A stretch of DNA of 35,976 nucleotides. Source: Clostridiales bacterium. GTDB taxonomy: Bacteria; Bacillota; Clostridia; Christensenellales; UBA1750. The notes under the pieces were generated by a model, which searched no databases, was not told the DNA's origin, and was given only the letters and a program-made list of their open reading frames with translations. The translations under genes were made by a program, and so were the position numbers. The stretch spans positions 1-35,976 of the forward strand of contig SVHB01000023.1 in NCBI GenBank assembly GCA_015056005.1, read 5' to 3'. Shown piece after piece: positions 27,815 through 35,976 of this stretch; within the stretch, counting starts at the first letter, position 1; each line of letters opens with the position of its first letter.

Positions 27815-28792
27815 TTAATTATCCTTTACAAGATAAATGTTTTTCATTACCCAATCCGTAAGAGCGGTGGTGTCGGGAATGAAATAGCTTCCGTCATTGT
27901 TTTGGCGGGTGCGCCCGCTTATAACAAAAGCGTTTTGGGAGATAAAGTGAGCGTCGGTGGTTTTTATATCGTCAAAAAGAGACGCATTTTTGGACCTGAA
28001 TACAAAATCCAGCTCGCTTTCGGGTATGGTCGGCTCTCCGCTTCTGTGGGCGAGTATTCCAGATATCAGAGTGGAAGCAAGGCCGGCGTCATTGCCGATG
28101 CTTTCCATGGCTTTGGCAGCGTTTTCACCCGAAAGAATGATGTTTTCACTCACCATAGATCCAACGCTTCTGGGACCTAAGTCGTTCAGGCTTTTCCAGA
28201 CCGAAAGCGATGAGGGGCTTGCGCCCTTTATCATCTGATCCCTTTTGAGCCAGAGGGCATGGGGCGAGGTATCGCTGCCCGCGATCTTGCTGTAACCGCC
28301 GTAGGAAAAATCAAGTCCTCCTGGAATAGCTGATACATCGCAGCCGATGCCGTCACATTTTTCAACGGTTTTGGAGAAAGTATCGCTGTCAAAAACATAT
28401 ACCTCGTCTATGTCTATGCCGCCCGCGATCCTTGAAAGGGATGCTGTGACGTTTTCGATCTTTTCGTTTTGATCGCTTCCGCCGTAAAGATAGGCGTTAT
28501 AAAGCGTGGAATAAACCGCATCGGTTTTATCTGCGCCTTTTTTTATGTTCACTATGCCCCTTGTGTTCACGGGCAGGGAGAGCAGGGAAAAGCCGCCCTC
28601 GTCGTCCCTTGCGGCGATCAGCGCAGCAGACAGCGAGTCTTCATTGCCGATATAAAGTATAGCGCTCACAGTTGCGGTATCCTGAGCGTAAGCTGCGGGA
28701 GCAAAAACGCAGGTCAAAAGCAAAACGAGGGCAAGGATCGCCCAAGCGGTCCTGCCCTTTATAATTTTTGAGGAAGAATAGAAGTTTTTCAT
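27815..28792 (-). CDS. Secreted/membrane-anchored degenerate LCP (LytR-CpsA-Psr)-like protein
   Basis: 325 aa; signal/TM segment; LCP-like order of elements (AARDDEGGFSLLSLPVNTRG, LYNAYLYGGSDQNEKIENVTASLSRIAGGIDIDEVYVFDSDTFSKTVEKCDGIGCDVSAIP). Confidence 0.55.
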   Translation of the reverse strand: MKNFYSSSKIIKGRTAWAILALVLLLTCVFAPAAYAQDTATVSAILYIGNEDSLSAALIAARDDEGGFSLLSLPVNTRGIVNIKKGADKTDAVYSTLYNAYLYGGSDQNEKIENVTASLSRIAGGIDIDEVYVFDSDTFSKTVEKCDGIGCDVSAIPGGLDFSYGGYSKIAGSDTSPHALWLKRDQMIKGASPSSLSVWKSLNDLGPRSVGSMVSENIILSGENAAKAMESIGNDAGLASTLISGILAHRSGEPTIPESELDFVFRSKNASLFDDIKTTDAHFISQNAFVISGRTRQNNDGSYFIPDTTALTDWVMKNIYLVKDN

Positions 28793-28797
28793 ATCTT

Positions 28798-29832
28798 TTA
28801 TACGTTCATGTAGTTGCCGCTGCGCTTGTAGTCGAAAATGACGTCGCCGTAGCGGTCCATGTTTTCAAGCACGATACCGGTGCCCCTTGCAACGCAGGTG
28901 ATCGGCTCTTTTGCGACCTTGCAGGGGATCTTGATCTGATAGGATGCAAATGCGTCCAGATTGTAAAGCAGCGCGCCGCCGCCGGTGAGCACGATGCCGT
29001 TTTCAAAAATGTCCGCCGCAAGCTCCGGAGGAGTGCGCTCAAGCACATCATGTATCTGGGTCATTATCTCGTTTACCGGCTCTTCGAGCGCTTCCGCAAC
29101 TTCGTCTGAAGAAACGTTCACTGTCTTTGGCATGCCGGAAATGACGTTCCTGCCCGAGACCTCCATAAAGAGCTCTTCCGGGCGCTGGGTCGCGCCGCCA
29201 AGGTGTATCTTCAGCGCTTCTGCGGTACGCTCGCCGATCAGCAGATTATGACGCTTTTTCATGTACTTGATTATATAGTCGTCAAAAGCATCGCCCGCGA
29301 TGACCGAGGATGACGAAAGCACGGCCTTGCCCATGGAGATCACGGCTATGTCGGTAGTTCCGCCGCCGATATCGACTACCATGGAACCGTAGGGCTTTAA
29401 GATATCGATGCCCGCGCCCACGGCTGCGGCGATGGGCTCCTCGATGAGCCTTGTGGACTGTGCGCCGGCGTCCAAGGTTGCCTCAACTACGCTCCTTCTT
29501 TCAAGCTCGGTCACGCCGCTTGGCACGCAGACGACGACTCGGGGCTTAAAGAAGAACCTTCTGCCGGCAATTTTTTTGAGGAAAAAGCGCAGCATCTTTT
29601 CGGTGATATCGTAGTCGTTTATGACTCCGTCGCGAAGGGGTCGGACGGCAACGATGTTCCCGGGGGTGCGCCCAAGCATCTTCCTTGCTTCCTCACCGAC
29701 CTCCAGTATACGCCCGCTGACCCTGTCAAGCGCAACAACAGAGGGTTCGTTCAAAACTACGCCCTTGCCTTTTACGTATATGATTACCGATGATGTACCG
29801 AGGTCTATGCCAACGGCGTTGCTTGGGAACAA
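28798..29832 (-). CDS. mreB: Rod shape-determining protein MreB/Mbl family
   Basis: 344 aa; VGIDLGTSSVIIYVKGKGVVLNEPSVVALD, VDIGGGTTDIAVISMG, ILTGGGALLYNLD. Start appears to be TTG after AAGGAAG. Confidence 0.94.
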   Translation of the reverse strand: MFPSNAVGIDLGTSSVIIYVKGKGVVLNEPSVVALDRVSGRILEVGEEARKMLGRTPGNIVAVRPLRDGVINDYDITEKMLRFFLKKIAGRRFFFKPRVVVCVPSGVTELERRSVVEATLDAGAQSTRLIEEPIAAAVGAGIDILKPYGSMVVDIGGGTTDIAVISMGKAVLSSSSVIAGDAFDDYIIKYMKKRHNLLIGERTAEALKIHLGGATQRPEELFMEVSGRNVISGMPKTVNVSSDEVAEALEEPVNEIMTQIHDVLERTPPELAADIFENGIVLTGGGALLYNLDAFASYQIKIPCKVAKEPITCVARGTGIVLENMDRYGDVIFDYKRSGNYMNV

Positions 29833-30077
29833 GTAGACTGCACTTCCTTTTATTTATACATTAGGGCAACACATTATGACCCAAATTATGTTATTCTTCA
29901 TATGAGCTCCAATTCCTGCTTTTCCAAATAAAATTTTGGGATTATGACAAATTTTAATGCCTTTTTTCGTTAAATTTTTGGGATAAAGGCATAATGGAAA
30001 CGGAAAACGGCGCTATATAATTATTAACGAGATGAAAGCCGAGATTGTTCATATGCATGTGTTTATTTAAGATAAAT

Positions 30078-30106
30078 AAAAAACGCGGAAGGTTTTCCGC
30101 GTTTTT
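30078..30106 (-). terminator. Rho-independent terminator of the Ldh2-family gene
   Basis: AAAACGCGGAA/TTCCGCGTTTT hairpin with T tracts on both strands. Confidence 0.8.
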
Positions 30107-30109
30107 GTA

Positions 30110-31210
30110 TCAGCCTATAAACTTTTCGCCGATGAGGGGGATGGGATCGATGCCAAGCTCTTTGGCTATATCGCTGAGCTCCCGGAAGGTCTTTTCGTTG
30201 ACCGGGATGCCCTCGACCTTTTTCCTTGCTGTGGATTCGATCTCTTTTTCGCCGTGGATATAGATGCGGGATTGACCTTCTGCTTTGGGAAGGGCTCTGA
30301 GTTCATCGAGCATCTGAGAGAAATTGGCTTTAATTTCTTCCTTGTTTCCAAAAACGCCGTAGTCCATTGCCCAGAAGCACTGGCTGGTCTCGGCCTTATG
30401 CGGCTTTTTGTAGGATAAGTGGGAGGGAGGTCCGCCCGCCATCATGGAGGTGAACAGCTCGCAGACCATACCGAAGCCGTAGCCTTTATAGCCTGATGTT
30501 TCCTCGGTCGAGCCGCCCAGGGGCACTATGCCGCCGCCGACCTTATTGGTGATGTTGGAAACTATTCTGCCCGCGTCGGTGCAGGGCTGACCGAATTCGT
30601 CCAGCGTCCAGTTTTCGGGGATGGGCTCGCCGTTTTTGGTGTATACCTCAAGCTTTCCTCTGGTAACAACGGTGGTCGCCGCGTCAAAGAGGAAGGGCTC
30701 GGGGTCTGCGGGCATAGCAACGGCTATGGGGTTGGTGCCAAGGAAGGGTTTTGAAGCAAAGGTGGGGACCATTATCGCCTCGGAATTGGTCATGCAAAAG
30801 CCGATAAGATCGTTTTCGGCTGCCATTTTTGCGTACCAGCCCGCCATGCCGTAATGGTTGGAATTCCTGACCGCGACCATGCCCATTCCGCTCTTTTTCG
30901 CTTTTTCGATGGCAAGCTGCATAGCGGAGAAGCCGACGACCTGACCCATTGCGTCCTTTGCGTCTATTACCGCGGAAATGGGGGTCTCATGAACTATTTC
31001 GGGCTGCGCATTTATGTCGACCATGCCTTCGCCTATTGCCAGATGATATCTTATCATCCTCTGCACACCGTGGCTTTCGACCGCGCAAAGGTCAGCGTTC
31101 AAAAGGCTGTCGGTGATGGTATCGCTGTCTTTTTGTGTAAAACCGTATGCGCAGAAAATTTTATGGATAAGCTCCCTGAGCTTTGGGTAATCAAGGTTCA
31201 TGTATGCCAA
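30110..31210 (-). CDS. Ldh2 family oxidoreductase (malate/L-lactate dehydrogenase family)
   Basis: 366 aa; DLCAVESHGVQRMIRY, RNSNHYGMAGWYAKMAAENDLIGFCMTNS, GTNPIAVAMPA. Confidence 0.92.
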   Translation of the reverse strand: MAYMNLDYPKLRELIHKIFCAYGFTQKDSDTITDSLLNADLCAVESHGVQRMIRYHLAIGEGMVDINAQPEIVHETPISAVIDAKDAMGQVVGFSAMQLAIEKAKKSGMGMVAVRNSNHYGMAGWYAKMAAENDLIGFCMTNSEAIMVPTFASKPFLGTNPIAVAMPADPEPFLFDAATTVVTRGKLEVYTKNGEPIPENWTLDEFGQPCTDAGRIVSNITNKVGGGIVPLGGSTEETSGYKGYGFGMVCELFTSMMAGGPPSHLSYKKPHKAETSQCFWAMDYGVFGNKEEIKANFSQMLDELRALPKAEGQSRIYIHGEKEIESTARKKVEGIPVNEKTFRELSDIAKELGIDPIPLIGEKFIG

Positions 31211-31271
31211 GGCAAACGCCTCCTTTTTTGTATACAGGGCGCACGTTATCTATCGTGCGCCCCGAATAGTT

Positions 31272-32354
31272 TTATTTGTCAAGAGTGAGCCTTACGGCGG
31301 CATCCTGGCACTTGCAGCAAAGCTCAACTGCCTTGAATGCATGCTCCTGAGTCATTGCGTTCTCGGTGCGGTTGAGGCAGTCCAGGATCAGCTGACCGAA
31401 ATAGGGGAAACCGACGGTGTTGTTGCAGTCGATATACCTCTCCCTGCCGTGGTCGACAACGAAAAGGTTGTTGCCCCTGGGATCTTCGGCAACGTTGATG
31501 TATTTGCGCTGCTCAATATATCCGTCGGTGCCCAGGATGAACAGGCGGCCGTCACCCCATGTGCCAAGACCGTCGGGAGTGAACCAGTCGACCCTGAAAT
31601 AGTTGGAGGTTCCGTTGTTGCCCTTAAGGGAAGCATCGCCGAAATCCTCGAACTCGGGATATTCGGGATGGTTATAGTTTGCGATATGAGCGCTTTCAAC
31701 GGTAGCATCGGTGGCGCCGGTATAGAACAGGAACTGCTCGATCTGATGGCTGCCGATATCGTTTAAGATGCCGCCGTAAAGGTCTTTTTTCCAGATCCAG
31801 TCGGGACGGGTGGGGGGATTGAGCCTGTGCGGGCCCATGCCGATGACCTGCAGAACCTTGCCGATAGCGCCGTCGGCGATGAGGTTGCCTGCGTATACAG
31901 CGGATTCTACATGCAGACGCTCGCTGTAATATACTGCGTATTTTTTGCCGGTCTCCTTGACCTTTGCCTTAGCCCTTTCGAGCTGTTCAAGGGTGGTCAG
32001 GGGAGATTTGTCGGTGAAATAATCCTTGCCTGCGTCCATTACCCTAAGACCCAGATCGCATCTGAGAGCGGGAATGGCTGCGGAAGCTACCAGCTGCACT
32101 TCCTTATCCTGAAGGATCTCGTCTTCGCTTCTGGCTGCGATCGCTCCGGGGAAGCGCTTGAGCATAGCTTCTACCTTCTTGGGATCGGGATCATATACAT
32201 ACTTCAAGGTCGCGCCGGCTTCGGTCAGACCGTTCACCATGCCGTTGATGTGACCGTGATCCATAGCGCATGCGGCAAACACGAATTCGCCGGGCTTGAC
32301 AACGGGCTTTGCGTTGCCCTTGGGCGCATAATTGAGGCCGTCTCTTTTATCCAT
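31272..32354 (-). CDS. Gfo/Idh/MocA family oxidoreductase
   Basis: 360 aa; Rossmann-like N-terminus, KDYFTDKSPLTTLEQLERAKAKVKETGKKYAVYYSERLHVES, GGILNDIGSHQIEQFLFYTG. Confidence 0.9.
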   Translation of the reverse strand: MDKRDGLNYAPKGNAKPVVKPGEFVFAACAMDHGHINGMVNGLTEAGATLKYVYDPDPKKVEAMLKRFPGAIAARSEDEILQDKEVQLVASAAIPALRCDLGLRVMDAGKDYFTDKSPLTTLEQLERAKAKVKETGKKYAVYYSERLHVESAVYAGNLIADGAIGKVLQVIGMGPHRLNPPTRPDWIWKKDLYGGILNDIGSHQIEQFLFYTGATDATVESAHIANYNHPEYPEFEDFGDASLKGNNGTSNYFRVDWFTPDGLGTWGDGRLFILGTDGYIEQRKYINVAEDPRGNNLFVVDHGRERYIDCNNTVGFPYFGQLILDCLNRTENAMTQEHAFKAVELCCKCQDAAVRLTLDK

Positions 32355-32409
32355 TTAACATACCTCCATAAAGATATTAAATCAGATCAAGTTTTGTTTT
32401 GCCAAGAAA

Positions 32410-32438
32410 ATTATATCATAACGGCTTATTATAAGCAA
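32410..32438 (-). promoter_or_regulatory. Candidate sigma-A promoter for the Gfo/Idh/MocA-Ldh2 operon
   Basis: Minus strand TTGCTT-17 nt-TATAAT. Confidence 0.6.
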
Positions 32439-32501
32439 TATTGAACAGTTGCCCCATATTGCTTGTTTTGGTATAATAAATATATAATTGCTTAGGGAGA
32501 A

Positions 32502-33026
32502 ATGAATATGAACGATGCATTAAAGGCGATCTTTGAAAGAAGCAGCATCAGGCAGTACAGAAGCGAGCAGATAAAGGATGAGGAGCTGGATATTCTTGTA
32601 AAGGCGGCGCTTTCTTCTCCGAGCACAAGGAATTCGCAGCCATGGCACATAACTGTCGTGCAAAAAAGAGAAGTGCAAAACAGAATCAACGAGATAATAA
32701 ACCCTCAGCGCGATCTTTTTTACGGTGCGCCCACGGCAATCATAATCAGCTATACGACCGATACTGCCGAAAACGGGTATTTTGCAAGGATAGACTGCGG
32801 TATATTGATCGAAAATATCGCGATAGCAGCAAAGTCCATGGGTCTTGGCAGCGTTATACTTGGCATGTCGCATCAAGCGCTTGATGATATTAAGCGCAGG
32901 CAGATCGAAGAACTTCTGTGCTTTGAGGAAGGATATCATTTCGCAATAGCCATTGCGGTAGGTTATCCAGAGACCCAGAATCAGCCTCATACCGTCGATG
33001 AAAATAAAGTAACCTATATAAGATGA
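32502..33026 (+). CDS. Nitroreductase family protein (copy 1)
   Basis: ERSSIRQYRSEQIKDEELDILVKAALSSPSTRNSQPWH, DCGILIENIAIAAKSMGLGSVILGM. Start could be 32502 or 32508. Confidence 0.92.
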   Translation: MNMNDALKAIFERSSIRQYRSEQIKDEELDILVKAALSSPSTRNSQPWHITVVQKREVQNRINEIINPQRDLFYGAPTAIIISYTTDTAENGYFARIDCGILIENIAIAAKSMGLGSVILGMSHQALDDIKRRQIEELLCFEEGYHFAIAIAVGYPETQNQPHTVDENKVTYIR

Positions 33027-33044
33027 TTTTAAGGAGGAAAAATC

Positions 33045-33557
33045 ATGAACGAAGTATTGAAAGCCATTTCCGATCGCAGAAGTATCAGAGGCTATAAGGA
33101 TGAACCCCTTAAAAAGGAACAGGTCGATGCGCTTGTAAAGGCAGCCCTCGAATCTCCCAGCGCAAGGAACCTTCAGCCCTGGCATTTCTCTTTCCTTCAG
33201 GGCAGGAGAGACATACTTGATATGATAAACGAAGCCGCAGGCGTAAAGACCGATATTTTCTACGGCGCACCCCTGGTAGTGTTTATCAGCGCGGCAAAGG
33301 GCGCATATTTCTTCACACCCATCGACTGCGGCATCGCGGTGGAAAACCTCGCTCTTGCAGCTCATTCCATGGGCCTTGGCAGCGTTATTTTAGGCATGCC
33401 CAGAGCCGCTTTTGAAACCGATAAGGGCGAAGAGATCTGCAAGCTGCTGAAATTCCCCGAAGATCACGAGTTCAAGATCGCCATCGCCATCGGTATCCCC
33501 ACCACCACCAAGGAAGCTCATCCCATAGGCGAGGGCAAGGTTGATTTTGTTGATTAA
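33045..33557 (+). CDS. Nitroreductase family protein (copy 2)
   Basis: DRRSIRGYKDEPLKKEQVDALVKAALESPSARNLQPWHFSF, DCGIAVENLALAAHSMGLGSVILGM; paralogous to copy 1; AGGAGG RBS. Confidence 0.93.
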   Translation: MNEVLKAISDRRSIRGYKDEPLKKEQVDALVKAALESPSARNLQPWHFSFLQGRRDILDMINEAAGVKTDIFYGAPLVVFISAAKGAYFFTPIDCGIAVENLALAAHSMGLGSVILGMPRAAFETDKGEEICKLLKFPEDHEFKIAIAIGIPTTTKEAHPIGEGKVDFVD

Positions 33558-33568
33558 GTAAATTTATA

Positions 33569-33595
33569 GGGGCGGGCCTAAAGTTAGTCCGCCCC
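33569..33595 (+). other. Intercistronic hairpin between the nitroreductase and glycoside hydrolase genes
   Basis: GGGGCGG...CCGCCCC stem, no strong U tract. Confidence 0.6.
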
Positions 33596-33615
33596 CGTTA
33601 TTTTGGAGGGACGCC

Positions 33616-35976
33616 ATGAATATGTACGGCGAGCAGCCGTTCTGGTTCTGGAACGGAAATATAAATAAAGATGAGGTAAGACGCCAGATCAAATCGATGC
33701 ATGACGGAGGCGCAAAGGGCTTCTTTCTGCACCCAAGGCAGGGCATGACCATTCCGTATATGTCAAAAACCTTCCTTGATACGGTGAAGGAAGCGGTATA
33801 TGCCGCAAAAGAGCTGAACATGGAAATGTGGCTCTATGACGAATACCCTTACCCAAGCGGCGTTGCCGGCGGCGAGGTATTGGAAAACGGCAGCTATCGC
33901 GCAAGACTTTTGACCCCATACAGGTTTGAGGGCACAGGTCATATCGAATATGATCTGCGCTGGGGCAAGGTACTCTATGCAAAGGCGTTCCCTGTCGTGG
34001 ACGGAAGTATCAGATGGCAGGATGAATACGATATTTCCGAATATATCGGCATTATCTACGATCGCGAGATATATCAGGGAGGCTCGGGACTGAGCGCATA
34101 CAACAAAAAGCGCTTCTTTACAGGCGGGCATCTCAAAAGGCTTATCTGGGACGCTCCAAAGGCTATAGAGAAATGGGAGATATTCGTTTTTATCGAGCAT
34201 GAGATAGACGATTTCAAGTATTTCGGAAGCTTTGTCGATCCCCTCAACAAGGAAGCGATAAAGGAGTATATAAGCTTTACCCACGAAAGGTATAAGAAGG
34301 CCTTCGGTGAAGAGTTCGGAAAGACCGTAAAGGGTATTTTTACCGACGAAACCGCGCCCAACAGCGAGCAAGGCATATACTGGTCGGCGCTTTTGCCCAA
34401 GTTGTTTGAGGAAAGAAACGGCTACAGCCTCATCGACCGCCTGCCCGCACTCGTCTGTGACACGGACGGAGACGATCAGAAATTCCTCTATGATTTCAAT
34501 TCCACCGTGTACGAAGCTTTTGTCGACAGCTATGACAAGCCGATCAAGCAGTGGTGCGAAAAAAACGGTCTTCTCTATACCGGCGAGAAGCCGCACCTTC
34601 GCGGTGAGCAGATAAGCTTTATGCATATCGCAGGCCTTGACAACGGCCATCAGAAGGTTGGAGCAGAGCCGGCTCTTTACCCCTCTCATTACAGAGCATC
34701 TGCAAAGGTGGTCGCTTCCGGAAATCATTTTGCGGGGCATAACATAACCCTTTGCGAGGCGTATCATTCCGTCGGCTGGGATATGACCCTTCGCGATATG
34801 CGCTGGATGGCAGATTGGATGGGCATCGACGGCGTAAATCTTTTCGTTCCCCATGCCTTCTATTACAGCGAGGATTCGCTCAGAAAGCACGATGCGCCCC
34901 CTTCCGCTTTTGAAAACATGCCTTGGTGGCAGCATAACAGTCTGTACTCGACCCATCTTGAGACCTTGGGTGAGATCACAATGGAGGGTAAAAGGCAGGC
35001 AAAGGTGCTTGTCATTGACCCGATGTTTGTGAAATGGACAAAGCGCGGCGGCGAGGTAAGGGGAGCAACAACTCCGCTTACAAGGCTGATGAAGGCGCTT
35101 TCATTAAGGCATATCGATTATTATGTTGTCGACAGGGACGTGCTTAAAAAAGCTTCGTTTGCAGAGGGCAGGGTGATCATCGGAAACGAAGAGTTCACGA
35201 CCGTACTTCTTCCGGGAATGGATTGCCTTGAAAACGAGAGCGAAAAGTTCGTATACGAAGCGGCAGATAATTCGGTTCGTATATTTGCGCTGGACAGCCT
35301 CCCCATCAGGAATATATCAAACGGAAAGCCGCTTGATATCGTGCCTTTGCTTTCCGGCATAGAGATATTCAAGAGCGAAAACGAGCTGGCGGCTCAGCTT
35401 TGCGCTAAGGAAGAACAGCTCATATCCATAAAGAGTGAGGGCAGGGAATGTGAAAATATTCAGTCCGCGGCCTTTGAGCTTGACGGTCATCTGTATCTTT
35501 ATACCCTCAATAAGTATAAGGAGCCGGTAAAGGCGGTTCTGGATGCCGCATCAACCGATGCGCCCGTGGCTCTTATCAATACGGTAACGGGCAAAAAGAC
35601 CGCGATCCCCGCTTCAGTTTTCGGCGGACATATTTTGTTTGAATACGAATACGCTCCCTTTGAGTGCGCCCTCTTTGCGCTGGGATGCGTGGGCGAAAAG
35701 GAAGAGGAGCTCCCCGCTTGCTATATACCGATTGACCGCGAGCTGCCCATGCGCCTTGCTGAGAGAAACCTTTTGAGGATGGGCAAATGGCAGGCGAATC
35801 TCGGAGGAAGCAAAGCCGTGGTCGAGCCCATGCCGGTCATAGACCAGCTGATAAAGGCGGGCGGCAGCATAGAAGCTGAGGAAAAATCCGATTTCGGCTG
35901 CGTCAAAAAACTTGTATTTCCTAAAACCAAGCTCGAATACAGCTATAAATTCATCATGAACGCGGATTGTCCCCTG
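33616..35976 (+). CDS. Glycoside hydrolase, GH106-like (alpha-L-rhamnosidase-type), partial (runs off the right edge)
   Basis: Open from ATG 33616 after GGAGGG. MNMYGEQPFWFWNGNINKDEVRRQIKSMHDGGAKGFFLHPRQG...LWLYDEYPYPSGVAGG...GIFTDETAPN...GWDMTLRDMRWMADWMGIDGVNLFVPHAFYYS. Family call is from memory of such sequences. Confidence 0.7.
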   Translation, partial: MNMYGEQPFWFWNGNINKDEVRRQIKSMHDGGAKGFFLHPRQGMTIPYMSKTFLDTVKEAVYAAKELNMEMWLYDEYPYPSGVAGGEVLENGSYRARLLTPYRFEGTGHIEYDLRWGKVLYAKAFPVVDGSIRWQDEYDISEYIGIIYDREIYQGGSGLSAYNKKRFFTGGHLKRLIWDAPKAIEKWEIFVFIEHEIDDFKYFGSFVDPLNKEAIKEYISFTHERYKKAFGEEFGKTVKGIFTDETAPNSEQGIYWSALLPKLFEERNGYSLIDRLPALVCDTDGDDQKFLYDFNSTVYEAFVDSYDKPIKQWCEKNGLLYTGEKPHLRGEQISFMHIAGLDNGHQKVGAEPALYPSHYRASAKVVASGNHFAGHNITLCEAYHSVGWDMTLRDMRWMADWMGIDGVNLFVPHAFYYSEDSLRKHDAPPSAFENMPWWQHNSLYSTHLETLGEITMEGKRQAKVLVIDPMFVKWTKRGGEVRGATTPLTRLMKALSLRHIDYYVVDRDVLKKASFAEGRVIIGNEEFTTVLLPGMDCLENESEKFVYEAADNSVRIFALDSLPIRNISNGKPLDIVPLLSGIEIFKSENELAAQLCAKEEQLISIKSEGRECENIQSAAFELDGHLYLYTLNKYKEPVKAVLDAASTDAPVALINTVTGKKTAIPASVFGGHILFEYEYAPFECALFALGCVGEKEEELPACYIPIDRELPMRLAERNLLRMGKWQANLGGSKAVVEPMPVIDQLIKAGGSIEAEEKSDFGCVKKLVFPKTKLEYSYKFIMNADCPL

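Noticed and set aside
29957-29992. 8-bp inverted repeat ATGCCTTT/AAAGGCAT upstream of mreB
   Set aside because: Short, in AT-rich intergenic DNA, and not clearly positioned relative to a promoter; too weak to claim.
33763-34956. 397-aa minus-strand ORF within the glycoside hydrolase
   Set aside because: Overlaps a confident plus-strand CDS (33616 to edge) with a clear RBS and motifs.

Overview
The window looks like a chromosomal segment of a Firmicutes/Clostridia-type bacterium; this is inferred from gene content, AGGAGG ribosome-binding sites and sigma-A promoters. No rRNA, tRNA, CRISPR array, transposase or phage gene was recognised. Left to right it contains: a partial TPR-like protein (-); gltX-apt-recJ genes (-); secD-secF (-); an orphan GHKL histidine kinase (-) divergent from a lipoprotein gene (+); a five-gene oligopeptide ABC transporter operon plus a 66-aa membrane protein (+); a phosphohexomutase, a DUF1858 protein and a VanW protein (-); an FMN-riboswitch-controlled ECF S-component (ribU-like, -); dnaX plus a small membrane protein (+); a small multidrug-export family protein (-); a TtcA-like PP-loop protein (+); mreB with a degenerate LCP-like secreted protein (-); a Gfo/Idh/MocA oxidoreductase and an Ldh2-family dehydrogenase (-); and two tandem nitroreductases followed by a partial GH106-like glycoside hydrolase (+). 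The most unusual content is the Opp operon. Its OppC-like permease carries what reads as a complete seven-repeat RCC1-like beta-propeller in the extracytoplasmic loop after TM1. Its OppF-like ATPase carries a ~190-residue coiled-coil-like insertion between Walker A and the Q-loop. A small membrane protein is translationally coupled to oppF. Together these suggest an elaborated peptide importer with extra modules on both membrane faces.
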